64,000 nucleotides of DNA, taken from Flavobacteriaceae bacterium. GTDB lineage: Bacteria > Bacteroidota > Bacteroidia > Flavobacteriales > Flavobacteriaceae. The notes below the pieces were generated by a model. It saw only the letters and a program-made list of their open reading frames with translations, had not been told where the DNA came from and ran no database searches. Positions 10,765 to 18,181 of this stretch are shown here, piece by piece; within the stretch, counting starts at the first letter, position 1; each line of letters starts with the position of its first letter. The stretch is from the NCBI GenBank assembly GCA_018402205.1, contig JAGYIX010000006.1, positions 1-64,000 on the forward strand, given 5' to 3'. Both the position numbers and the translations under genes were made by a program.

Positions 10765-12174
10765 ATGAGAAGAAGAACCATACAACTAGCAGGCATAGCA
10801 GCGGTTTTACTGTTTACCCTATCGGGCTACAGCCAGCAGCGCAAGAACAAGTTCGAGATCGCCCTGGGTGTGAATGCCGTAGACGTGTACCTTAACAACG
10901 GCTATGGGCTAAACGCCAGGGCCGAAGAGTCATTTATCAGCGACATCTTTACTGTAAACGACTGGAACATAAACTCAAAGGCCCGAGACACCTACACCGA
11001 TAAGGGCAATAAAGAGAGCGCTCTGCCGCCCATCTCTCTTAGAGCCGCTTATTACTTTAGCGATCAGCTGGCTTTAGGATTGCACTTCTCGGCCAACTAC
11101 TTAGACATCATCGATCTGTGCTACAATGCAGTGGGTCTACCTGACATGGACTTTACCAACTTCGAGGGGTTCTTGCGCTTTAGCCCGTTACAAGACACCA
11201 AGATCGAGCCCTACGGTCAGCTTACCCTCGGACAGTCTTGGGTAGGTCAGCGCAGCAACCTGCATGCCGGGTTAGATCTAGGGGCCACCCTGTGGCTAAC
11301 AGAGCGCATCGGGCTGGGATATACCGCAGGGGTGAGAACGATGTTCGGTACCGACCTCTCGGAATACCTGCAGCACAACCTGGAGCTGGTGGTGCGGTTA
11401 GACATTCCTAGAAAGGTAGGGCAACTTGATTTTATAACTTATCCGTTGCCACAACCTATAAATTTTGTGGTTAACCCAATTACCCTAAAAACGCCCTATA
11501 TAAAAGAATCCTTGAAAACCTTACCTATTTTCGAGTTTGGTAGGCCCGTTTTCTTCGATTACAAGAGCGCTTCAATTAATACTGAGATCGCACAACAAAT
11601 CTTAATAGACGTTGCAAACGACATTAACCACTACGCCCTAAAAAACATTTACGTAATAGGTCATACAGATCTTCAGGGTAACTCAGCATATAATTTAGAC
11701 CTCTCTATTAATCGATCTCTGGCGGTAACCAAGTTTCTCGTTTCTAATGGAGCAAGCATTCAGGGCATTGTGGTCGGGGCTGTTGGAGAGTCTCAACCTT
11801 TAGAAATTGCCACCAACGAAATGCACCATGCCAGAAATCGGAGAGTATTCATAGACGAAACCCCTCCAATAAAAGGATTTAAAATAGCAGAGTATTCATT
11901 TAACCGAATGAGCATAAGAAACACTTTAAATGCACTTAATCTAGTCCAGAAACAGCTCGAGTTGCATCCAGAAATGCGCATACAGCTAAAAGGATTTACC
12001 CCTAGCTCTAATGCCTCTTTGCAACAGCTAGAAGAAGCCTTAAGAAGGGCTCAACGATTTGCAGAAACACTTATCTGGGAGGGTATGGATCCAGAAAAAA
12101 TGGAAGTTTTTGGATATGGAAGCAGCTATGCCTTAGAAGAGGTTGTGCTTAAAATAGAACTGTACTCCGACTAG
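10765..12174 (+). CDS. OmpA-family outer membrane protein
   Basis: 469 residues. Residues 1-23 are a signal peptide. About 25-212 have alternating hydrophobic strands typical of an outer membrane beta-barrel. About 255-362 form an OmpA C-terminal peptidoglycan-binding domain, with VIGHTDLQGNSAYN and NRSLAV supplying the Asp302 and Arg318 expected to grip diaminopimelate. About 365-466 look like a second, degenerate OmpA-like domain. The gene starts 3 bases after the lipoprotein stop, so the three genes probably form one operon. Base composition drops from about 65% G+C (11281-11340) to about 33-37% (11461-11580), almost exactly at the barrel/OmpA domain junction, which suggests a mosaic gene. 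Confidence 0.85.
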   Translation: MRRRTIQLAGIAAVLLFTLSGYSQQRKNKFEIALGVNAVDVYLNNGYGLNARAEESFISDIFTVNDWNINSKARDTYTDKGNKESALPPISLRAAYYFSDQLALGLHFSANYLDIIDLCYNAVGLPDMDFTNFEGFLRFSPLQDTKIEPYGQLTLGQSWVGQRSNLHAGLDLGATLWLTERIGLGYTAGVRTMFGTDLSEYLQHNLELVVRLDIPRKVGQLDFITYPLPQPINFVVNPITLKTPYIKESLKTLPIFEFGRPVFFDYKSASINTEIAQQILIDVANDINHYALKNIYVIGHTDLQGNSAYNLDLSINRSLAVTKFLVSNGASIQGIVVGAVGESQPLEIATNEMHHARNRRVFIDETPPIKGFKIAEYSFNRMSIRNTLNALNLVQKQLELHPEMRIQLKGFTPSSNASLQQLEEALRRAQRFAETLIWEGMDPEKMEVFGYGSSYALEEVVLKIELYSD

Positions 12175-12312
12175 AGAGCGTATTTCTAAGATTTATTTGA
12201 TCTAAGATTTATGTGCTAAAATTTTTATGAAGTAAAAAAATATGTCTAGTAGAAAAATTTATATCCACAAAAAAACAACGTCTGATAATTTTTTGGCTAA
12301 TAATTTTGATTT

Positions 12313-12534
12313 GTGAAAGACTTTTTAAAGAGAATTAGAGCGACCGCCGTTGAGCTTATTGAGGTAGCTTCTGGGCTTTCAAAAGAACAGGTTTCAGAGC
12401 TGATAAACTCAGAGTTTGAAATGGAGCCTTTGTTCGCAGACGAAATAAACGCTGCAAGACGAATTTGTCTCTGGGCGGACGCTGGTCAGATGCCTAGTGC
12501 TGTGCCCGAGGCTAATTATCTTGAACCCGTTTAA
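12313..12534 (+). CDS. Small hypothetical protein
   Basis: 73 residues from a GTG start. The sequence is mostly helical and acidic, with no signal peptide, membrane segment or motif I recognise. The 138 bases upstream are very A+T-rich. The next open stretch (12525-12806) overlaps its end in another frame, so the two may be one gene broken by an indel. I do not recognise the family, and the coding assignment itself is uncertain. Confidence 0.35.
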   Translation: MKDFLKRIRATAVELIEVASGLSKEQVSELINSEFEMEPLFADEINAARRICLWADAGQMPSAVPEANYLEPV

Positions 12535-12806
12535 GCATCATAGTTACCAGGCTTGACTGTCGCTTAGACGCACTTAACGCTTTCGAGAATATTGTTTTTT
12601 ACATCTCTTCTCCGTTTTTTTCGGATTCTTTAGATGCCCTTCACGATCAAATAAAGCTGAGTTATAACGAAGAGGTTAAACACGGCATCACCAAAATCTC
12701 CTTGAACAATGAGTTGTTGGTTGGAAGAAAGCGACAGTTAAAGATCATCTGTAACAGCGGAAGTGCTGATTCGGAAGTAGACCAAGACAGGTCAATTCTC
12801 ATCTAG
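12525..12806 (+). pseudogene. Open stretch without start codon, possible continuation of the preceding ORF
   Basis: Frame 3 is open from 12525 to a TAG at 12804-12806, giving about 93 residues that begin TRLSIIVTRLDCRLDALNAF. It has no ATG near its 5' end and overlaps the end of the 73-residue ORF. It has protein-like composition and no signal or membrane segment. It may be the second half of a frameshifted gene or a decayed remnant. I do not recognise it. The rest of the gap up to 12884 holds nothing I can support. Confidence 0.3.
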
Positions 12807-12884
12807 AAAGCTGCCCTCAATTCAATTAGTATTCAACGTTTTTCAAACTTAAGGTCTTAACTTGGGCGCCTAATACTTACTTCT

Positions 12885-13520
12885 ATGCGCACCTTTTACC
12901 TTTCACTTATAATGGTATGCCTAAGCGCAAGTGCAGCAAATGCTCAATATGGCTCTATAGAGCTGAGCAGTGGAGGGTTCTCGTTTGTTCCGAACTTCAC
13001 CTCAGAAGAGCCTCACTTTATAGTATCTATGGGCACAAACTCAGAGAAAAAATTCTCTGCCCACTTGCTTTCTCTAGTGCGCGCCAATAATCTAGTGCCA
13101 CGAAATGCCATCGTGATTACGCGCTATAAACTGCTTGATAAACGGTTTAAGCTGTCTGTGGGAGCGCACCTTCCAGCCATTCAGATCAATGACGATTATA
13201 CCGTTGACTCGTTTTTTGCCCAAGAGGTTTTAACCGACTATCAGATCAATGACCGCTGGTCTGTGCGCAGTATGTATTTGCACGGAGAAGGGAGAAATCT
13301 CGATCTAGAGATTCACTTTTTTACGGCCGGAGCGGCCTATAGAAAGGGTAAATTTAGCAGCTACTCACAGTTTTGGGTGCTCGACCTTGATAGCGGATTT
13401 GGGCTTTCTCAAAGCTTCGGCTACCAGTTGGGCAAAAAGCTGACCTTAAATGCCTTCGCCAACCAAACCTTGTCGACCGGAGACTTCATTTGGACCGTCG
13501 GTCTTAATCGCTCTTTCTAG
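12885..13520 (+). CDS. Predicted exported beta-barrel-like protein, unknown function
   Basis: 211 residues. Residues 1-20 form a clean signal peptide ending in SASAANAQ. The rest alternates short amphipathic strands and ends in an aromatic residue (TVGLNRSF), as outer membrane barrels often do; it is about the size for an 8-stranded barrel. No catalytic motif is visible. Its 3' end overlaps the convergent gene downstream by 17 bases. Outer membrane placement is inferred from composition only. Confidence 0.6.
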   Translation: MRTFYLSLIMVCLSASAANAQYGSIELSSGGFSFVPNFTSEEPHFIVSMGTNSEKKFSAHLLSLVRANNLVPRNAIVITRYKLLDKRFKLSVGAHLPAIQINDDYTVDSFFAQEVLTDYQINDRWSVRSMYLHGEGRNLDLEIHFFTAGAAYRKGKFSSYSQFWVLDLDSGFGLSQSFGYQLGKKLTLNAFANQTLSTGDFIWTVGLNRSF

Positions 13521-14220
13521 TCGCCGTCTGTAGGTCGCGAATGCCTATATTCAACGGACCCATTTTGTGGCTAGTGGCGAAGTATACTCCCGTTTCAGAT
13601 TGTATGTAGTCTTCCCATGAGGCGCGCAGCCCGCCGATGGGAATGATAGACACCCACATTTTAAAGGCGATCGGCCGGGCGTTTTGGTCGAGCAGCCAGA
13701 GGTAGCTGTCTCCGGGGGTAACCCCTCCGCTCGAATGGGTCACCAGCAAGGCATCGTTCTCGCCTTCGATACGCACCAGCTTTCGGCTGACCCCATGGTC
13801 AAACAATTTGAATGGGGCAACCAGCCAGTAGCTGTCGTTGTAAAAGTAAGAGACGCCTTGATCGATAAGTTTTGAGCGCTCTTCACTATCGGGTTGCGTC
13901 TGGTCGGTATACACCACAGAGCGCGAAAGATCGTCAAGTTCAAGCAAAACACGATGCGATGACCAGCGCACTTCTACTCGGTTTTCGGCCTTGTTCCAAG
14001 CGTAGTGATGGCCGCTAAAAGAGAAGTCGATTACCTCTGTAGTTAGGTAGGCCTCGTGGTTAAGCGATTGGAGCATCCGATGGGCGAGGGCGTCGGCCTC
14101 TGCCCCCGAAACTCCCTCTGGCAGGGGCTCAGAAGCAATTTTAACCGCGACAGTGGCCACAATGAGCAGGCCGACCAGAGCGATCGCTAATCGCAGAAGA
14201 ATTTTTTTAAGTCGTTTCAT
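13504..14220 (-). CDS. Membrane-anchored or exported hypothetical protein
   Basis: 238 residues when started at the ATG at 14220 (MKRLKKILLRLAIALVG); a longer start at 14253 would add 11 residues ahead of the hydrophobic segment and looks less likely. Residues 5-25 are one strongly hydrophobic segment preceded by Lys/Arg, a signal anchor or uncleaved signal. The rest is soluble and beta-rich (WSSHRVLLELDDL, SYFYNDSYWLVAPF), reminiscent of periplasmic lipid- or lipoprotein-binding folds, but I cannot name a family. A weak minus-strand promoter match (TATCTTTC) lies at 14227-14234. Confidence 0.6.
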   Translation of the reverse strand: MKRLKKILLRLAIALVGLLIVATVAVKIASEPLPEGVSGAEADALAHRMLQSLNHEAYLTTEVIDFSFSGHHYAWNKAENRVEVRWSSHRVLLELDDLSRSVVYTDQTQPDSEERSKLIDQGVSYFYNDSYWLVAPFKLFDHGVSRKLVRIEGENDALLVTHSSGGVTPGDSYLWLLDQNARPIAFKMWVSIIPIGGLRASWEDYIQSETGVYFATSHKMGPLNIGIRDLQTATRKSD

Positions 14221-14289
14221 AGTACTGAAAGATAAGGCCATTTCACCGTCCAATTCGAAATGGCTATTTTGCCTTAAAATCTATGATTC

Positions 14290-14903
14290 ATGCAGAAACG
14301 TTCTCCCATTGAGGTGTTCGGTGAGTGGGCCGAAATTGGAAAAGACGAAGGCATGGCCAAGGGCCACGAATCGGCGGTAAGTCAAATGCTTGAGTCGGTT
14401 TTGCCCGTTGAGCGTCATTTTTCTTTTCTTGATGCCGGATGCGGAAATGGATGGGTAGTGCGCAAAGTGGGGCAATTGCCTCGTTGCTCTAGGGCAGAGG
14501 GTGTAGACGGATCGGTTCAAATGATTGAGAAAGCGCGTTCTATCGATCCCTCCGGAAGGTATCACCTGGCGAATCTGACGACTTGGACGCCTGAAGCTTC
14601 ATTTGATATCGTTCACAGCATGGAGGTGTTTTATTATATAGCAGATCCGCTTGCTTTGCTAAAATCAATACGCGCCACTTGGCTGAATGCCGGTGGCAAA
14701 TTAGTCATGGGAATAGACTTTTATACCGAAAACACTGCCTCTCACGATTGGCCCGAAAAACTCAGATCAACCAAATGAAGCTGCTTAGCATTTCGGAGTG
14801 GATGGCATTGTTTCAACTAGCCGGGTTCTCAGATGTGCAGAGTCGTCAGATTGACGCCAAAGCAGAATGGGCGGGAACCCTTTGTGTGGTGGGTACGGTT
14901 TAG
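14290..14903 (+). CDS. Class I SAM-dependent methyltransferase (frameshifted)
   Basis: Frame 1 from 14290 to 14778 gives 162 residues with the SAM-binding glycine loop FLDAGCGNGWVVRKV (about 46-60), an acidic residue after the second strand (EGVDGS) and the post-I motif SFDIVHSMEVFYYI. The frame stops at 14778, but frame 3 continues without a gap as MKLLSISEWMALFQLAGFSDV to 14903, the usual C-terminal end of this family. A single missing base near 14760-14775 accounts for the break, so the intact protein would be about 204 residues. The substrate cannot be told from sequence. The gene is divergent from the preceding hypothetical. Confidence 0.7.
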
Positions 14904-14913
14904 AGCAGAACTG

Positions 14914-14985
14914 ATGAACTATTCCAAACTACATATACTCAATGGCGATGCGCTAAGCCTAGACGATTTTTTCAGAAGCGTCTAA
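14914..14985 (+). other. Very short ORF, possible gene remnant
   Basis: A 23-codon ORF begins MNYSKLHILNGDAL, a phrase like the N-terminus of some cytosolic proteins, then stops. Nothing after the stop continues it clearly. It may be a truncated gene start or chance. Confidence 0.15.
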
Positions 14986-15001
14986 AATACTTGGCTGAAA
15001 T

Positions 15002-15019
15002 GTTTCCTTATAAGGAAAC
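15002..15019. promoter_or_regulatory. Perfect 18-bp palindrome
   Basis: GTTTCCTTATAAGGAAAC is a perfect inverted repeat with no loop. It lies in the 470-base gap between the methyltransferase and the tRNA gene, about 130 bases after the methyltransferase stop. A dimeric regulator site is possible; it is too symmetrical to form a good terminator loop. Confidence 0.4.
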
Positions 15020-15057
15020 TTCTGCTTGTCTTGATTTGATTTCAGAATTGTAAAAAT

Positions 15058-15279
15058 GAGGCGAGCCGGCGCAATGCGCGCTCCTGAAAATGCTGCGAAC
15101 CCACCCTCTGCTAGAAGCAGAGGGGTTCTTCAACAACCCCAGCCTGGGTTCATTTGCTGCGCAAATGGCGATCAAGCGTTAAAAAAAGGTCTAGTAGACC
15201 TTTTTAGCGTAGAGGCGAGCCGGCGCAATGCACGCTCCTGAAAATGCTGCGAACCCACCCTCTGCTAGAAGCAGAGGGG
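15058..15279. repeat. Two 68-bp direct repeats (15058-15125 and 15212-15279) with hairpins
   Basis: The two copies differ at one base (GCGCGCTCC against GCACGCTCC). Each ends in the hairpin CCCTCTGC-TAGAA-GCAGAGGG. They are separated by 86 bases that contain a separate terminator-like hairpin. No ORF of note covers them. The look is that of an intergenic mobile or REP-like element, but that needs other copies in the genome. Apart from this pair, the palindrome and the terminators, the 14904-15373 gap shows nothing I can support. Confidence 0.7.
15183..15205. terminator. A/T-flanked hairpin, probable bidirectional terminator
   Basis: AAAAAGGTCTA and TAGACCTTTTT are exact reverse complements around a single G. 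The A tract before and the T tract after suit Rho-independent termination in both directions. It lies between the two 68-bp repeat copies. Confidence 0.6.
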
Positions 15280-15290
15280 CTTTCTTTTTT
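15258..15290 (+). terminator. Hairpin plus T tract at the end of the second 68-bp repeat
   Basis: An 8-bp stem (CCCTCTGC/GCAGAGGG) with a TAGAA loop is followed by GGCTTTCTTTTTT. In the first repeat copy the same stem lacks the T tract. Confidence 0.55.
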
Positions 15291-15323
15291 GCTTCTAGCA
15301 GCTAAAGCAAGCTTTGCTGCTTG

Positions 15324-15362
15324 CCGCAAAAAAGAAACCCGCTCCTCAACGGAGCGGGTTCT
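15324..15362 (-). terminator. Rho-independent terminator of the CAU tRNA gene
   Basis: A 10-bp stem, AACCCGCTCC/GGAGCGGGTT, with a TCAAC loop. Read on the minus strand it lies just after the tRNA and is followed by TTTCTTTTTT. Confidence 0.7.
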
Positions 15363-15373
15363 TGCGCTTTAAG

Positions 15374-15447
15374 TGGTCCCACCTGGGCTCGAACCAGGGA
15401 CCAACTGATTATGAGTCAGCTACTCTAACCAACTGAGCTATAGGACC
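15374..15447 (-). tRNA. tRNA with CAU anticodon (elongator Met or Ile2)
   Basis: 74 nt on the minus strand; a full cloverleaf can be drawn: acceptor GGTCCTA pairing with the 3' GGGACC arm, D-arm AGCTCAGTTGGTTAGAGT, anticodon stem CTGAC/CAGTT-side around CTCATAA, T-arm CCTGG-TTCGAGC-CCAGG and discriminator A. The anticodon is CAU. It lacks initiator features. By sequence alone I cannot separate elongator tRNA-Met from tRNA-Ile2, where the C is modified to lysidine. Confidence 0.9.
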
Positions 15448-15530
15448 AAGCGGGCGCCAAAATTAAGGCTATTTTTTGGGTAGAACAAGCGTAAAAAATA
15501 AGCTTGCGGGCAGAGGCGTAAGATTATCGC

Positions 15531-15538
15531 TATTTTTA
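15531..15538 (+). promoter_or_regulatory. Promoter -7 element of rbfA
   Basis: TATTTTTA fits the Bacteroidota TAnnTTTG element at 7 of 8 places, with a TTG at 15504-15506 at a suitable -33 distance. Only 4 bases separate it from the ATG, so the mRNA is probably leaderless. Confidence 0.5.
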
Positions 15539-15542
15539 CGGC

Positions 15543-15935
15543 ATGGAAAGCGACAGACAACGAAAAGTAGCCTCAGTCATTCAGCGTGATTTAGCCGATA
15601 TACTGCGCAAAGCGGCCAGCGAATATCCCGGAAAGGGCTTGATTATTTCGGTATCTGGGGTGCGCATAACTGTTGATTTTGCGCTGGCTAAAGTTTACCT
15701 CAGCATCTTTCCGCCCGAACAAGCGGCAGAAATACTTGAAGGGATTAAATCTAATGCGCCTTTGCTTAAGCACGAATTGGCTCAACGCACTAAGAATCAA
15801 ATGCGCCGTGTTCCAGACCTTTTGTTTTATATAGATGATTCTGTAGCGCTTGTCGAAAAGGTAGAGCGTTCCCTTAAGGGGGCCGACAACCCCATTGATG
15901 ACCCCTCGCTCTTAGAAAGACGCAAAAAGAAGTGA
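15543..15935 (+). CDS. rbfA: 30S ribosome-binding factor A
   Basis: 130 residues, normal length for RbfA, a single KH-like domain protein that binds the 30S subunit during late 16S rRNA maturation and cold adaptation. Visible signatures are the N-terminal ESDRQRKVASVIQRDLADIL, the central ISVSGVRITVDFALAKVYLS, and KNQMRRVPDLLFYIDDS near the end, which is typical of the family. The stop overlaps the GTG of the next gene by 4 bases, so the two are translationally coupled. The pairing with an ABC permease of the LolC/E type is one I recall from other Flavobacteriia. Confidence 0.93.
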   Translation: MESDRQRKVASVIQRDLADILRKAASEYPGKGLIISVSGVRITVDFALAKVYLSIFPPEQAAEILEGIKSNAPLLKHELAQRTKNQMRRVPDLLFYIDDSVALVEKVERSLKGADNPIDDPSLLERRKKK

Positions 15936-17116
15936 AAGCCACTTTTTACATGGCATGGCGCTACCTTTTCTCCAAAAGCCAACAGAGCGTTGTCAACCTG
16001 ATTACTTATGTTACCCTATTAGTTATTGTAGTGGCCTCGGCGGCATTGCTTGTGGTGCTCTCTGCATTCTCTGGGCTCAAAGAGTTCAGCACTGAATTCG
16101 CGCAAGAAAACAGCGCTGACTTCACCATTCTCTCTGCGCAACAAGACTTGTTTAAGATAACTGAATTGCAGCTTAAAGCACTAGCTGATAAGGGAGTTGA
16201 AGCGCAAACTGTGCTCAAAAAACAGGCGCTTATAGACTATAATAAGCAGACTACCATTGGATACTTTTTGAGCGATCCAAGAGAGGCGCTAAACGAAACT
16301 ATAGAGCCCCTATATGGCTTAGGCGCTCCTGCCAAAGACAGCCTGCTTATAAACCTAGAACTGTATCGTCTTTTTGGGGTGCATCCTGATGATGGTGTGC
16401 GTATTAACCTTAGTGTACCCAAACGCACAGAAGGGGCTGTGCAGATGCGACTAGGGGCGTCGCCTTTAAACGCCTATTCCGGAGTGGTGGCGGGAGTCTT
16501 CCAAGAGCGCCAAGAGAATCCGACCGCGAGCGTACTCTTGCCCTATGATGCCGCCGTGGCGCTTTTGGGGCTTGAAGCCGGATGGTGGGTAACTCAAATC
16601 GATCTCAACACCTCAGCACTAGATGAGCTGGCGCTGCGCGAAACCGTTTCTTCGTTGTTCAAAAACGAAGTGGTGGTGCGATCAAGGGCAGAGTCGAACG
16701 CTTCGCTATTCAAGCTCTTAAACTCAGAATACGTTGCCACTTATGTCATCTTCTCTCTGATTCTAGTGTTGGCTTTATTTAATCTTGCTGGAGCCTTGAG
16801 CGTAGTTGTTCTCGATAAACGATTTCAACTGCCCGTGATGCGTCAATTAGGCATGACCAAATCTTCCATAAAGGGGGTGTTTTTTTGGTTAGGATTGCTG
16901 CAGGTCGCTGCAGGCAGCCTAATAGGAGTGCTGCTAGGGGTGCTCTTGGTGGCTTCTCAACAATGGTTCGGATGGGTGCGGGTATCGTTTGACATGGCTT
17001 ATCCGGTAGCGCTTAACGCACAAGAGCTACTCTTGGTGCTGGTTACTCTGATCGTTTTAGGAAGCCTTGCTTCTTATGCAGCGGTACTTTTATCTAAGCC
17101 GCTTAGACAGCTGTAA
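15932..17116 (+). CDS. ABC transporter permease, LolC/LolE-MacB (FtsX-like) family
   Basis: 394 residues from a GTG that overlaps the rbfA stop; an ATG at 15950 is an alternative. There is one N-terminal membrane segment (about 22-48), a large periplasmic domain (about 50-265), and three C-terminal segments in the FtsX-like fold (about 268-300, 315-345 and 360-388). This is the layout of LolC/LolE, which release lipoproteins from the inner membrane, and of MacB-type exporters. No ATPase gene is adjacent, so its LolD-like partner would be elsewhere. The 3' end overlaps convergent dusB by 14 bases. Confidence 0.85.
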   Translation: MKATFYMAWRYLFSKSQQSVVNLITYVTLLVIVVASAALLVVLSAFSGLKEFSTEFAQENSADFTILSAQQDLFKITELQLKALADKGVEAQTVLKKQALIDYNKQTTIGYFLSDPREALNETIEPLYGLGAPAKDSLLINLELYRLFGVHPDDGVRINLSVPKRTEGAVQMRLGASPLNAYSGVVAGVFQERQENPTASVLLPYDAAVALLGLEAGWWVTQIDLNTSALDELALRETVSSLFKNEVVVRSRAESNASLFKLLNSEYVATYVIFSLILVLALFNLAGALSVVVLDKRFQLPVMRQLGMTKSSIKGVFFWLGLLQVAAGSLIGVLLGVLLVASQQWFGWVRVSFDMAYPVALNAQELLLVLVTLIVLGSLASYAAVLLSKPLRQL

Positions 17117-18107
17117 CCGTAAAGTCGTGATCGGCAAATTGCCTTCTAGCCTCTTCGAGAGCTTCGAACACCTCTTCAGAAGAATCTGAACTCACCATCT
17201 TCATACGCAGATCTTTGAAGTTAGGAATGCCTTTAAAGTAGTTGGTATAGTGCCTTCTGGTTTCGAAAACTGCGAGTTTCTCGCCCTTCCAGTCAATAGC
17301 CATTTGCAGATGCCTACGCGCCGCCTCTACCCGTTCATTCATGTCGACGGGTTTAAGGTGATTGCCGGTTTGCAGAAAGTGCTTGACTTCTGCGAAGAAC
17401 CAAGGGTTTCCGATTGAGGCGCGGCCGATCATGGCTCCGTCTAGACCAAAGTCGTCACGCATGCGCTTAGCCGCCTCTGGGGTAGACACGTCTCCGTTTC
17501 CAAACACCGGAATCTGCATTCTCGGATTGTTTTTCACCTGCGCGATGGGGTGCCAGTCGGCCTCTCCTTTGTACATCTGAACACGGGTGCGTCCGTGTAT
17601 AGAAATGGCTTTAATACCCACGTCTTGAAGGCGCTCTGCCACCTCAACAATTCGAATAGAGTCGCTGTCCCAGCCCAAACGCGTCTTTACCGTCACTGGA
17701 ATATTTGTGCGCTTAACAATCTCTTCTGTCAGCTTTACCATGAGCGGAATGTCTCTCAAGATGCCTGCTCCGGCGTTTTTGCAAACCACCTTTTTAACCG
17801 GACAGCCAAAATTGATGTCAATGATATCTGGCCCTGTTTGCTCTACAATGTCGACCGCCTCAAGCATAGAATCTAGCTCTGCACCAAAAATCTGAATGCC
17901 CACCGGACGCTCTTTTTGATAGATGTCAAGCTTAATCATTGATTTTGACGCATTGCGAATAAGCCCTTCAGAAGAGATAAATTCTGTGTAGACCACGTCA
18001 GCCCCCTGCTCTTTGCAGAGCGCGCGAAAGGGCGGATCGCTCACGTCTTCCATGGGCGCCAAGAGTAACGGAAAGTCAGGTAATGCTATTTCTCCAATTT
18101 TTGGCAC
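17103..18107 (-). CDS. dusB: tRNA-dihydrouridine synthase (DusB family)
   Basis: 334 residues. A flavin-dependent TIM-barrel enzyme that reduces uridines in the tRNA D-loop. The N-terminal LLLAPMEDVSDPPFRALCKE and the INFGCPVKKVVCKNAGAG motif, with the expected proton-donor Cys109, are clear, as are the FMN phosphate site around VFGNGDV and GAMIGRASIGNPWFF. Length and C-terminal helical domain fit DusB. It shares a divergent promoter region of about 75 bases with lepA, and its 3' end overlaps the convergent permease gene. Confidence 0.93.
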   Translation of the reverse strand: MPKIGEIALPDFPLLLAPMEDVSDPPFRALCKEQGADVVYTEFISSEGLIRNASKSMIKLDIYQKERPVGIQIFGAELDSMLEAVDIVEQTGPDIIDINFGCPVKKVVCKNAGAGILRDIPLMVKLTEEIVKRTNIPVTVKTRLGWDSDSIRIVEVAERLQDVGIKAISIHGRTRVQMYKGEADWHPIAQVKNNPRMQIPVFGNGDVSTPEAAKRMRDDFGLDGAMIGRASIGNPWFFAEVKHFLQTGNHLKPVDMNERVEAARRHLQMAIDWKGEKLAVFETRRHYTNYFKGIPNFKDLRMKMVSSDSSEEVFEALEEARRQFADHDFTVTAV

Positions 18108-18124
18108 GGGCTCAAGTTTTAAGG

Positions 18125-18132
18125 CAAAAATA
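18125..18132 (-). promoter_or_regulatory. Promoter -7 element of dusB
   Basis: Read on the minus strand it is TATTTTTG, a full match to TAnnTTTG, 17 bases ahead of the dusB start. It nearly abuts the oppositely directed lepA element. Confidence 0.5.
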
Positions 18133-18138
18133 ATGGAT

Positions 18139-18146
18139 TATCTTTG
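18139..18146 (+). promoter_or_regulatory. Promoter -7 element of lepA
   Basis: TATCTTTG is a full match to TAnnTTTG, 35 bases ahead of the lepA ATG. It lies back to back with the dusB element at 18125-18132. Confidence 0.55.
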
Positions 18147-18181
18147 TTCGCCTGCTGCTTTGTGCCAGATGCGCCTTTGCT

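Noticed and set aside
12261-12269. Possible DnaA box ATATCCACA
   Set aside because: A single one-mismatch site in an A+T-rich gap is expected by chance.
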